From NCBI RefSeq assembly GCF_052118925.1, contig NZ_JBQKGG010000003.1, positions 217,471-281,470 on the forward strand: DNA of 64,000 bases, written 5' to 3'. Shown here piece after piece: positions 42,742-50,607 of the stretch. The DNA comes from Lientehia sp934351765 (GTDB taxonomy: Bacteria; Bacillota; Clostridia; Lachnospirales; Lachnospiraceae). Position 1 is the first letter of the stretch. Every line of letters begins with the position of its first letter. The notes beneath the pieces are model-generated. The model was not told the DNA's origin and ran no database searches. It was given only the letters and a program-made list of their open reading frames with translations. The position numbers were made by a program, and so were the translations under genes.

Positions 42742-43308
42742 ATGTCAGAAGGGGTAGCGTTTGTATCAGAAAAGCTCGCAGCGCAGTGTTCACCGGTGAT
42801 CAAGGGAATCAAGCCGTCGAATCTGTTAATGCTTCGGGATTACGGAGCAGGAGAAGGCTGGTGGCTGGTGAGAAGGGCGCTGTGGGGAACCAGTCTGGAA
42901 GCCAAGTGTCTTTATGGAACCTCTCAGACCAGCATGTGGCTGGTGTATCGAAAGGATCTCCTGGGTGACCAGCTTGACGGAAGGGAGCAGAAGCAGTTCC
43001 TGGAAGCCTACGGGTATCGGACCGGAAGCCTTCCGATCCTGCTGGGGCGGCTTTCCAAAAGGCTGGGAAGCTACAAGCGGGGAGAACAGGAATTTCCCCA
43101 CGAGCTGGGCGTGTTTTTAGGGTATCCCATGGAGGATGTCCGGGGATTTATCAGTCATAAGGGAAAGGATTCTATCTGCACCGGATACTGGAAGGTATAT
43201 GGCAACGCGGCACAGGCCAGACGGCTGTTTGCTCTTTATGATGATGCCAGGGAGGACGTTTCCCGGAGAATGAAGCAGGGGCTCGGTTTAAAGCAGATCG
43301 CAGTATAG
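42742..43308 (+). CDS. DUF3793 family protein
   Basis: A soluble 188-residue protein typical of gut Clostridia, usually near flavodoxin and iron genes. It has IKPSNLLML near the start, a paired-strand section (CLYGTSQTSMWLVYRKDLL) and HELGVFLGYPMEDVRGFISH near the middle, the family hallmark. Function is unknown. The ATG at 42742 follows GGAGGAAGAGG; upstream in-frame sequence comes from the tandem repeats. The DtxR-like operator suggests metal control. Confidence 0.82.
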   Translation: MSEGVAFVSEKLAAQCSPVIKGIKPSNLLMLRDYGAGEGWWLVRRALWGTSLEAKCLYGTSQTSMWLVYRKDLLGDQLDGREQKQFLEAYGYRTGSLPILLGRLSKRLGSYKRGEQEFPHELGVFLGYPMEDVRGFISHKGKDSICTGYWKVYGNAAQARRLFALYDDAREDVSRRMKQGLGLKQIAV

Positions 43309-43353
43309 CGTCAGACTGGAGCTTCAAAAAGCAAATAATGAGTCAATTGATGA

Positions 43354-43367
43354 GTCAATCCATTGAC
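43354..43367 (+). promoter_or_regulatory. Palindrome before flavodoxin
   Basis: GTCAAT-CC-ATTGAC is a perfect inverted repeat, and a third GTCAAT half lies at 43342-43347. It lies about 35 bp before the flavodoxin start. A regulator site is likely; the factor is unknown. Confidence 0.5.
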
Positions 43368-43400
43368 GCAATTATTATAACATCTTAGGAGGAAGAAAAA

Positions 43401-43829
43401 ATGAGTCAGATTGTAGTAGCATACTGGAGCGGTTCAGGAAACACCGAAATGATGGCAGAGGCTGTCGGCAGGGGAATTGAGGCAGCAGGAAAAGAAGCAA
43501 AGGTTGTCAGCGTAGATGACATTCAGGCTTCCGAGCTGGAAAACTGTCCGGTATTTGCTATGGGATGCCCGGCGATGGGGGATGAGGTGATCGAGGAAGA
43601 GATCATGGAGCCCTTCGTGGAGGAGGTTGAGAAGTTTGTATCTGGCAAGAAAATCGCCCTGTTCGGCTCTTACGGCTGGGGAGACGGCGAGTGGATGAGA
43701 GCATGGGAAGCGCGTATGAAGAATGCAGGTGCCGAGCTGATAGCGGAGGGCCTGATCGTAAACGATGCTCCTGATGAGGAGGGATGCGCGTCCTGTGAAG
43801 AGCTTGGAAAGAAGTTAGCAGAAGCATAA
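43401..43829 (+). CDS. Flavodoxin
   Basis: A small FMN electron carrier that can replace ferredoxin when iron is low. The phosphate loop is YWSGSGNTEMMAEAV at residues about 8-22, and the flavin-side loops are MGCPAMGDEVIEEEIMEPF and GSYGWGDGEWM. Length 142 (short-chain form). AGGAGG upstream. Its neighbours fit an iron-responsive role. Confidence 0.95.
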   Translation: MSQIVVAYWSGSGNTEMMAEAVGRGIEAAGKEAKVVSVDDIQASELENCPVFAMGCPAMGDEVIEEEIMEPFVEEVEKFVSGKKIALFGSYGWGDGEWMRAWEARMKNAGAELIAEGLIVNDAPDEEGCASCEELGKKLAEA

Positions 43830-43928
43830 ACGTTTACAGAGAGCAGCTGTGAAATAACGGATAACAGAACGGTTTCATATCATCCGGGAAGGCAGCCCCC
43901 TTCCCGGGCTTAAAAAGGAGAAAGACTT

Positions 43929-44213
43929 ATGAGTATTGTGATCGTCGGCGGACATGACCGTATGGTCTGTCAGTATAAAAAGATCTGTAAAAATTACAAC
44001 TGTAAGGCAAAGGTATTTACCCAGATGGCAGCAGATATGGGAAAGCAGATCGGAAAGCCGGATCTTCTGGTGCTGTTTACCAACACCGTGTCCCATAAAA
44101 TGATCAAATGTGCGGTAGATGAGGCAAAGCGCAGTGGAATTGATATTGTGCGGAGCCATACCAGCAGCGGATCGGCCCTCAGCGAGATCCTGGAGGAGAA
44201 ATGTTCGGGTTAA
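43929..44213 (+). CDS. DUF2325 domain protein
   Basis: A 94-residue protein starting IVIVGGHDRM, with LLVLFTNTVSHKMIKCAVDE in the middle, which matches DUF2325. Function is unknown; these proteins often lie near metal-uptake genes. AAAAGGAG upstream. Confidence 0.85.
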   Translation: MSIVIVGGHDRMVCQYKKICKNYNCKAKVFTQMAADMGKQIGKPDLLVLFTNTVSHKMIKCAVDEAKRSGIDIVRSHTSSGSALSEILEEKCSG

Positions 44214-44236
44214 TGAAAAAAAATTCCGGTAAGGGC

Positions 44237-44292
44237 TTGACAAATGAGTTAGTTGGTGCTAATCTATGACTGCGGGTTAGAGAAATCTAACC
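44237..44292 (+). promoter_or_regulatory. Promoter with two DtxR-like sites before the FeoB-associated gene
   Basis: TTGACA (44237-44242) and TAATCT (44260-44265) are 17 bp apart. GTTAG-TTGGTG-CTAAT (44248-44263) fills the promoter spacer, and GGTTAG-AGAAAT-CTAACC (44275-44292) lies just after the predicted start. The sites are 28 bp apart. This is the architecture of a tightly repressed metal-responsive promoter. Confidence 0.75.
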
Positions 44293-44314
44293 AGTTAGAA
44301 AAGAGGTGCCGGTC

Positions 44315-44506
44315 ATGTTGGAATTTATAAGTAAGAATCTGTCTACGATCATAATTACGCTTGTGATTCTTGTTCTGGTCGTTTTGGCAGTCAGAAGTCT
44401 TCGGAAAGATAAAAAGAACGGGAAATCGTCCTGCGGCGGCTCCTGCAGCGGCTGCAGCGGCTGTAACGGATGTGGTACAAACGTCAGCAATTCCCATGGA
44501 AAGTAA
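44315..44506 (+). CDS. FeoB-associated Cys-rich membrane protein
   Basis: A 63-residue protein with one membrane helix (about 9-28) and a cytoplasmic or external tail with five Cys (40, 44, 47, 50, 53) in a Gly/Ser/Cys run. This is the layout of the small proteins found next to FeoB, thought to help ferrous iron transfer. No feoA or feoB is in this window. The ATG at 44315 follows AAGAGGTGCC. Confidence 0.85.
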   Translation: MLEFISKNLSTIIITLVILVLVVLAVRSLRKDKKNGKSSCGGSCSGCSGCNGCGTNVSNSHGK

Positions 44507-44517
44507 GAGGTGAGCTG

Positions 44518-44919
44518 ATGAAAACAAGAGATGATGTGATTCAGGAGATGAGAAATCGCGGCTATCGGATTACGGAACAGAGAAAGATCCTGGTGGACAT
44601 CATTCTGAAGGATAAACACCATTGCTGTAAAGAAATTTATTATGAGGCATTGAAACATGACCCGACGATTGGGATGGCGACGGTATACCGGACCATCAGT
44701 GCCCTGCAGGATATGGGTATTTTAAAGCGGGATTTCAGTCGTCCGGTTCTGTCGAATGTCTGGAACTGCGGAAAGCGGTGCAGGATCATTCTGGAGTGGG
44801 GAGAATCAGTACGGGAAGAGGACAGCGAAGCGCTGTATCAGTTTATTCAGAGCTTTCTTCTGGAACGGGGTTACCTGAAGGGCGGGAATTTCCAGGCAAC
44901 AATCGTTGTGGAAGCCTGA
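44518..44919 (+). CDS. Divergent Fur-family regulator
   Basis: The N-terminal winged helix is Fur-like: GYRITEQRKILVDIILKDK and GMATVYRTISALQDMGIL. The C-terminal half, however, lacks the usual His/Cys sites (no HxHxxC, no CxxC pairs) and has only CGKRC, so the metal or peroxide sensing of normal Fur/PerR is not evident. Length 133. It is 11 bp after the Cys-rich protein gene and probably shares its promoter and operator. Confidence 0.82.
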   Translation: MKTRDDVIQEMRNRGYRITEQRKILVDIILKDKHHCCKEIYYEALKHDPTIGMATVYRTISALQDMGILKRDFSRPVLSNVWNCGKRCRIILEWGESVREEDSEALYQFIQSFLLERGYLKGGNFQATIVVEA

Positions 44920-44944
44920 AGCATAAAAAGATAAAAAGACAGAA

Positions 44945-44970
44945 AAGCGGGAAACAGCTGTTTCCCGCTT
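44945..44970. terminator. Convergent terminator between Fur-like and DtxR genes
   Basis: AAGCGGGAAACAG and CTGTTTCCCGCTT form a perfect 26-bp palindrome. On the minus strand T-rich sequence follows. Its right end reaches the stop codon of the DtxR-family gene. Confidence 0.8.
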
Positions 44971-45340
44971 ATTTCATGTTCTTTGTAACGTGAGCCTTGA
45001 TGGCCGCGAAGCTTTCAGGGCTGATCACATGCTCCATACGGCAAGCGTCTTCAGCGGCGATCTCAGCGGGAACACCAAGATGCATCAGCCAGTTTGAGAT
45101 CAGGGTATGACGCTCATAGATGGTTTCGGCAATCTTCCGTCCGGATTCGGTCAGCCTGATATAGCCGTCATTGTCTACAACGATATGTCCCTGAGTCCGC
45201 AAGTTCTTCATGGCAACGCTGACGCTGGGCTTGGAAAATGCCAATTTGTTGGCAATATCGATGGAACGGACGTTACCGTTTTTCTGACTCAGGATCAGAA
45301 TTGTCTCCAGATAGTTTTCTGCTGATTCATGAACTTTCAT
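44969..45340 (-). CDS. DtxR/MntR-family metal-dependent repressor
   Basis: A winged-helix domain (SIDIANKLAFSKPSVSVAMK, then DGYIRLTESGRKIAETIYER) is followed by the metal-binding/dimer helices with ERHTLISNWL and EDACRMEHVIS, which carry the His, Glu and His ligands seen in MntR-type proteins. Length 123, without the SH3 domain of DtxR/IdeR. TGAGGATAAG upstream on its strand. It is the most likely reader of the GTTAG-N6-CTAAC sites nearby; iron or manganese sensing is not settled. Confidence 0.88.
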   Translation of the reverse strand: MKVHESAENYLETILILSQKNGNVRSIDIANKLAFSKPSVSVAMKNLRTQGHIVVDNDGYIRLTESGRKIAETIYERHTLISNWLMHLGVPAEIAAEDACRMEHVISPESFAAIKAHVTKNMK

Positions 45341-45468
45341 TTCTTATCCTCACTTCCGACTATAATCATAAACTAATTATATCATGTCGGATTCAGAAAG
45401 GCAATTACAAGAAAAATAATATCAGACAATAATCAGACAATTAGGAAGATAATTTCTGAAAAAATGTA

Positions 45469-45497
45469 TTGAATAAAATACAATCTTGGTGTATGAT
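45469..45497 (+). promoter_or_regulatory. Promoter of the LDH-family gene
   Basis: TTGAAT (45469-45474) and TATGAT (45492-45497) are 17 bp apart; transcription would start near 45504. Confidence 0.65.
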
Positions 45498-45509
45498 GGT
45501 TGAGGATGA

Positions 45510-45527
45510 TTGTTAAGGACTTAACAG
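45510..45527 (+). promoter_or_regulatory. Rex operator
   Basis: TTGTTAA-GGAC-TTAACAG matches the Clostridia Rex consensus TTGTTAANNNNTTAACAA at all but the last base. It lies about 6 bp past the predicted start site, so Rex would block transcription until NADH rises. Confidence 0.8.
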
Positions 45528-45595
45528 AATCTTAACACTACCTGAATATCCAAATTATGGATCTGCAAAAATGACGAGAAAAAGGAGACAAAAAA

Positions 45596-46555
45596 ATGCC
45601 AGTTTTACAGAAAAGCAAAATCGTAGTTGTTGGAGCCGGAAATGTTGGAGAAGCTATTGCATATACCCTGATGTTACGCCGTCAGGCCAGTGAGATCGTC
45701 CTGGTCGATCTGAATGAAGAGCGGGCAAAGGGAAGTGCCCTGGATATTGCTCATGGTACTGCGTATTTCCGTCAGGTGAAGATCCGTAAGGGTGGTTATG
45801 AGGAGTGTGCAGATGCACAGATTATTATCATTACAGCCGGAATTGCAAGAAAGCCCGGACAGACCCGTCTGGATCTTGCAAAGACCAATGTTTCGATCAT
45901 CAGGAGCATTACAAAGAGCATTATGCAGTATGCGGAAAACCCCATGATCGTTGTGGTTTCCAATCCTGTTGACATAATGACCTATGTGGTTCAGACAGAA
46001 TCCGGTCTGCCCTCCGGTCAGGTTATCGGTACCGGAACGGCGCTTGATACCGCAAGATTCCGTTATCTGATCAGCGAGAAGTGCAATGTGGATGTGTGCG
46101 ATGTCAATGCCTTCATCCTTGGCGAGCATGGAGACAGCCAGGTACCGATCTGGAGCCGTGCAACCATCGGCGGCAGCTCCGTGGAGAGCTTTCTGGCAGA
46201 GAGCGGACAGACCATCGATATGAATGAGATTGCGGAAAAAGCACGTGATTCAGGAGCAGAGGTTATCTCCTTAAAGGGTGCAACATTCTATGGAATCGCC
46301 ATGAGTGTATCCCGTATTGTGGAAGCAATCGCGGAGGATGAGAATGCCGTTCTTCCTGTGGCACATGTGCTGGATGATGAGTTTGCCGACTGGAGCGGCG
46401 TTGCCATCAGTATGCCCTGTGTACTGAACCGCAACGGAATCGTAAAGACCATTAAGATCCCGTTCAGCATCCGGGAGCAGGAGGCCATGGATTCCTCCAC
46501 AAAGACTCTGAAAAATTTCCTGGGAAAGGTTCTGGAAAAAGAGGAAAAGAAGTAA
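45596..46555 (+). CDS. LDH/MDH-superfamily 2-hydroxyacid dehydrogenase
   Basis: An NAD-dependent enzyme of the lactate/malate dehydrogenase family. GAGNVG at residues 13-18 and Asp38 show NAD binding. Arg91, Asp151, Arg154 and His178 (GEHGD) form the active site. The overall sequence resembles L-lactate dehydrogenase, but the residue that sets specificity (Q102 in classical numbering) is Arg85 in AGIARKPGQTR, as in malate dehydrogenases. It may therefore reduce oxaloacetate; lactate activity is not excluded. Length 319. AAAAGGAG upstream. A Rex operator ties it to the NADH/NAD balance. Confidence 0.9.
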   Translation: MPVLQKSKIVVVGAGNVGEAIAYTLMLRRQASEIVLVDLNEERAKGSALDIAHGTAYFRQVKIRKGGYEECADAQIIIITAGIARKPGQTRLDLAKTNVSIIRSITKSIMQYAENPMIVVVSNPVDIMTYVVQTESGLPSGQVIGTGTALDTARFRYLISEKCNVDVCDVNAFILGEHGDSQVPIWSRATIGGSSVESFLAESGQTIDMNEIAEKARDSGAEVISLKGATFYGIAMSVSRIVEAIAEDENAVLPVAHVLDDEFADWSGVAISMPCVLNRNGIVKTIKIPFSIREQEAMDSSTKTLKNFLGKVLEKEEKK

Positions 46556-46573
46556 TAAAATACCATTCGAATT

Positions 46574-46604
46574 AAGCCTTCTGCTTTCCAGCAGGAGGCT
46601 TTTG
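46574..46604 (+). terminator. Terminator of the LDH-family gene
   Basis: AAGCCTTCTGCT pairs with AGCAGGAGGCTT over 12 positions with one G-T pair, followed by TTTG. Confidence 0.85.
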
Positions 46605-46620
46605 TGATATGATGGAACCA

Positions 46621-46654
46621 TTCAGAGCGAAGCGGAATCGAGCGAGACTCTGAA
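46621..46654. repeat. Short intergenic inverted repeat
   Basis: TTCAGAG (46621-46627) and CTCTGAA (46648-46654) flank a GCGAAGCGGAATCGAGCG-type core. It resembles in style the GCGA..CGAGCC spacers seen in the spc operon and may be a family of intergenic elements. Confidence 0.5.
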
Positions 46655-46780
46655 TCGGTATAAGGAAACAGTGAGGCGGGGGGGAATCAAACAGGATTTA
46701 TTTAACGGGGGTGCGTAATCAGGTTCAGTTTATGAAATGTCTACGGGGGACTTACGGACGATACGGACAGAAAGGGTACG

Positions 46781-48454
46781 ATGAACGGACGAAAAGCTTG
46801 GAAAGAGAAAAGCCGCAGGATGATGAAGGCGCATTACTGGAGGGTTGTAGCAGTCAGTTTTCTTGTTGCATTTCTTGCGGGGAACTACAATGGAACTTTT
46901 ACGGCAATCCTGTCGTATGATTCCTCGAAGGAACTTGTCAATGTGATCCAGGAGAATATTCTTCCGGATCTGGATAATTATCAGGGGAAAAGTCTTCATG
47001 AGATCCTGATTCCGGATTTTGAAAAGAAAAGTCTGGAGGTGGAAGACTATATTGCCAACAGTCCTTATCAGCGGGGCGTGTTTGCATCACTGTTCAATCA
47101 CAGTATGGCAACCGGCTCTGTATTTTCCGGTGTTATTGCCATGCTATTGAGACCGGTGTTAAAGGGACACTGGTATGCATTGTTTTCGGCGGCAGCCGGA
47201 GTGGTGCTTCTTATGCTCTGGTGGTGCTTTGTACGGAATGTGATCCTGGTGGGAAGCTGCCGCTTTTATCTGGAGCTGGTTACCTATGAGCAGACGGGAG
47301 GCAGCCGGATCTTTTTTCTGTACCGGATCCGTCGAGTCTGCCGGATCGTCGGAGCCATGCTGCGGAGGTACCTTTATCAGTGGCTTTGGTCTTTGACCAT
47401 TATAGGCGGATGGATCAAACACTATTCCTACATGATGGTGCCATATCTTCTGGCGGAAAATCCGGAGCTTACGGGAAAGAAGGCCATTGCTGTTTCCAGG
47501 GAGATGATGAGGGGCCATAAGCGGGAGGCTTTTTTACTGGACTGTTCGTTTCTGGGCTGGACCCTGCTCAGTATTGTTACACTGGGGCTGGTGAATATGA
47601 TCTATACCAATCCGTACCGCGCCGGGGCCAAAACCATGTTTTATCTGGAGCTGCGGGAACGGGCATCGGAGGAGCAGGCACCGTATATCTGGGCATTTAC
47701 TGACCGGTTTTTGACAACACCGCCCACGGAAGAGGAGTTGCGGGCAGGGCTCTGCCGTGCGGCAGCCATGGCGGACCGGCCGGACTGGCAGGAGCTGGTG
47801 CAGCAGACGAAAGAGCAGCCGGTCGCGGTTTCGGGGACTTATCCCAGCGTTCTGTATTTTCTCCGGGCGGGACAGCCCATCCGGTTTCCTCTGGATTATC
47901 AATGCTGTTACGGACTGACCGGGCTGATCCTGCTATTTTTCCTGTTTTCCGGGATCGGCTGGCTCTGGGAGGTGGCACTCCATCTGATCCAGACCGGACA
48001 GATCGTAAACCGTGGTGTGCTCCATGGCCCGTGGCTTCCCATTTACGGCTTCGGCGGCGTGCTGGTCCTTGTGGCATTGAAAAAAATCCGGAATCATCCG
48101 GTGGCAACGTTCCTTTTGTCCATGCTTCTTTGCGGAATTCTGGAATATGCGACCAGCTATGTACTGGAGCAGATCCACGGCGGTGTGCGCTGGTGGGATT
48201 ACAGCGGCTATTTTCTGAATCTCAACGGGCGGATCTGTGCCGAGGGACTGGTGATTTTCGGGCTGGGCTGCTGTGCGTTTATCTACATTCTGGCACCGTT
48301 TTCCATGACAAGGCTGATCCGGAGGATTCCGTTTCGTGTGCGGGTGGTGCTGTGTGTGATCCTGATCTGCGCATTTACAGGTGATTTCATTTATACAAGA
48401 GGCTGTCCCAATGTGGGTGCGGGAATCAGTAAAGAGATAAAATTCGTGCTTTAG
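46781..48454 (+). CDS. DUF975 protein fused to a PF06541-type membrane domain
   Basis: A 557-residue membrane protein. The first 280 residues are DUF975-like (KEKSRRMMKAHYWRVVAVSF; SRILFFLY-type loops; ISREMM-like AIAVSREMMRGHKREAFLLD). The last 200 residues match the putative ABC-transporter type IV family PF06541, with GWLWEVALHLIQTGQIVNRG, LHGPWLPIYGFGG and LEYATSYVLEQIHGGVRWWD. Both families are of unknown function and are common in Firmicutes, usually as separate genes. The start has only a GAAAGGGTACG site. Confidence 0.8.
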   Translation: MNGRKAWKEKSRRMMKAHYWRVVAVSFLVAFLAGNYNGTFTAILSYDSSKELVNVIQENILPDLDNYQGKSLHEILIPDFEKKSLEVEDYIANSPYQRGVFASLFNHSMATGSVFSGVIAMLLRPVLKGHWYALFSAAAGVVLLMLWWCFVRNVILVGSCRFYLELVTYEQTGGSRIFFLYRIRRVCRIVGAMLRRYLYQWLWSLTIIGGWIKHYSYMMVPYLLAENPELTGKKAIAVSREMMRGHKREAFLLDCSFLGWTLLSIVTLGLVNMIYTNPYRAGAKTMFYLELRERASEEQAPYIWAFTDRFLTTPPTEEELRAGLCRAAAMADRPDWQELVQQTKEQPVAVSGTYPSVLYFLRAGQPIRFPLDYQCCYGLTGLILLFFLFSGIGWLWEVALHLIQTGQIVNRGVLHGPWLPIYGFGGVLVLVALKKIRNHPVATFLLSMLLCGILEYATSYVLEQIHGGVRWWDYSGYFLNLNGRICAEGLVIFGLGCCAFIYILAPFSMTRLIRRIPFRVRVVLCVILICAFTGDFIYTRGCPNVGAGISKEIKFVL

Positions 48455-48465
48455 GAGGAAAACCG

Positions 48466-49428
48466 ATGCGGTTAAGTGATATCAGAACGTATAAGCTCAA
48501 TGTGGAGACCTCGGGCGGCGAGGGGGACTTTCTTCGGGAGGATACGGATCTTTCGGTGGACGGAGAGGAGCTTCTTCATGCAGCAGTAACCTGTGGGATC
48601 CCGGAGGAGATCCTGCTCCAGGAGGATCTCCAGGGAGCACTGAGACGCCGGATCTTTATGATGGAATATGCCCTTGACGGGAACGGCGAATATCTCCAGA
48701 AATCCAACCGGATCCTGGAGCTGGACGAAAATATCCGGGCCATGATCTCCTACTATCTGGGACGGTACATGACAAAGCTTATCGGTACACGGTTTTACGG
48801 AATTCCGTTTCTTGTGCCGGTGCAGCAGGTCTGCGGCTCCAATCTCCGATTTCACGGAAAGCGCCGTTCGGATCTTCTGGGCTATCACACAGGTACCTAC
48901 AGTGTCTGGGAGGCCATCGGCCGCAGCAACAACAGCGGGAAAGCACTGGAGAGTGGCTGCCGCCAGGGCGGGGAGATCCTGACCGTTAACGGAAACGCTC
49001 CGGAGCAGGCGGCCGCCTGCATGACCTACTATGGTGCCAGATGCCTTTCAGTACGGTTAAAGGACGCCGAGCCGGCTAAGGAAGGACTGGAGCTTCAGTT
49101 TTCCGAAGCAGCTTATTTTACGGCCTATTATGATCAGGTGTACCGTCTTCTGGCTCAGTGCTACGAACGGGAATCGATCCATAACCGTCTGGCCCTCGGC
49201 GAGGAGCGGATCGAGGCGGAGGTTGAGATTTCAGAAGGCCGCCGGCTGTGCGTCGGAATGCCGAGAAAGCTGTTTTTTGCGCTTCGTGAGGGGGATGAGG
49301 CAGCGGTCTGTGCAGAGGCATTCAAGAAGCGGGAGGCCAATACGGAGTCTCATGTGGAGGGCTATCTGGGGGCAGACGGGATATCCGTGCGATTTACGGA
49401 ATCGAAGCGGAAGAGCGGTCAGTACTAA
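48466..49428 (+). CDS. Hypothetical protein downstream of the DUF975 fusion
   Basis: A 320-residue soluble protein without signal peptide or membrane segment. It has mixed helix/strand content, and I do not recognise the family. Features are an N-terminal acidic half, RFYGIPFLVPVQQVCGSNL in the middle and a charged C-terminus. It follows the membrane gene by 11 bp with TTAGGAGG, so they are probably co-transcribed. Confidence 0.65.
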   Translation: MRLSDIRTYKLNVETSGGEGDFLREDTDLSVDGEELLHAAVTCGIPEEILLQEDLQGALRRRIFMMEYALDGNGEYLQKSNRILELDENIRAMISYYLGRYMTKLIGTRFYGIPFLVPVQQVCGSNLRFHGKRRSDLLGYHTGTYSVWEAIGRSNNSGKALESGCRQGGEILTVNGNAPEQAAACMTYYGARCLSVRLKDAEPAKEGLELQFSEAAYFTAYYDQVYRLLAQCYERESIHNRLALGEERIEAEVEISEGRRLCVGMPRKLFFALREGDEAAVCAEAFKKREANTESHVEGYLGADGISVRFTESKRKSGQY

Positions 49429-49446
49429 AATCCCTAAAAATACCTA

Positions 49447-50541
49447 TTGACTTCATGGGAAAGTTCGTCCTATGAAATAAAAAACGCTCCGCGGGGATCG
49501 CACTGCGGCGGAACGGTAGAACCGAGGCTGGCAGAGAGCTATGAGGTGGCTGATGACCACACCAGCTTATACCGTAAAGATCACGTCTCCATCGACGGCG
49601 AGCGGGTCGAAATGGTAAAAAATGAGGATTACTTCCTTGGGGCACCGGATATTGACCGCCTGGTGCTGCGCGTGGTAGAAGGCAGTCAGCTGTTATCCGG
49701 TCTCCTGAGCGGCGAAGTCGATGTCATTGCCGGAGCCGGAGTGGCGTCTCTTCCCCTTTCTGACTGGCCGGCAGCTCAGGAGGACGAAAACCTGGATACA
49801 GCGTCCATCTCAAACTTTGCATACCAGTCCATGATCATCAATACCACCAGCGACAAGATCCCGAATGCGGAATGCCGAAATGCACTGAACATGGCCATCA
49901 ACCGTCAAGCCATCGTGGATAACCTGCTGGAAGGTGAGGGTACGGTTTTATATGCACCGTTCTCCAACGAGCATCCTTTTGTAGATGAGTCCAAGCTGAA
50001 GCTTCCCACATATGATCCCGAAAAGGCGAAGGTACAGCTGGAGGAAAATGGTTTTGATTTTAACCAGACACTGGAGCTGATCGTTCCCACCGGAAATGAA
50101 GTCCGGATCCAGTCTACCGTTCTGATCCAGCAGGATCTGGAAGCCATCGGCGTAAAGACCAACATTACCCAGTATGATTTCCCGACCTTAATGCAGATGA
50201 TGAGGGACGGCGACTATGATCTCGGTATGTGCGGTTCTGCCGGCGGCATCGATCCCACCGAGCCTCTGGGCTGGCTGAATAATGAAGGAACGACCAATTT
50301 CCCCTGCATTCAGTATACGGATTATGTAGATTTGTTTACAGCAACAAACAGCATTCTGGATATGACCGAGAAGGAAGAAGCATATGTATCGGTATGGCAG
50401 TATGTACTGGACGATTCGGCCGTATGCTACCTGTACTCTTCCAATGCACTGGTAGCGAATAATAAGCGGGTTGTTGGAGTTGATTATGATACCGCAATGC
50501 AGCTGAACTGGTGTGCATGGAAGTGGACCGTCAGCGAGTAA
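49447..50541 (+). pseudogene. Decayed extracellular solute-binding protein (SBP_bac_5) gene
   Basis: Most of this 364-residue frame is the C-terminal two thirds of a peptide/nickel-binding lipoprotein: MVKNEDYFLGAPDIDRLVLR, SGEVDVIAGAG, NALNMAINRQAIVDNLLEGE and TYDPEKAKVQLEENGFDF. There is no signal peptide or lipobox, and about 150 residues are missing. A TVEPRLAESYEVADDHTSLY remnant of the early domain is joined almost directly to the later part, showing an internal deletion. No ribosome site precedes the ATG. No permease or ATPase genes lie beside it. Confidence 0.75.
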
Positions 50542-50607
50542 AACATCCGAAAGAAACGTGAATAAAGTTCCCTCCGAGGGCTGAGGGCAGGAATGAGGAG
50601 ACAACAG

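Noticed and set aside
42518..42793. A Cys/Phe-rich minus-strand frame before DUF3793
   Set aside because: It is produced by the 15-bp tandem repeats being a multiple of three; there is no sign of translation.
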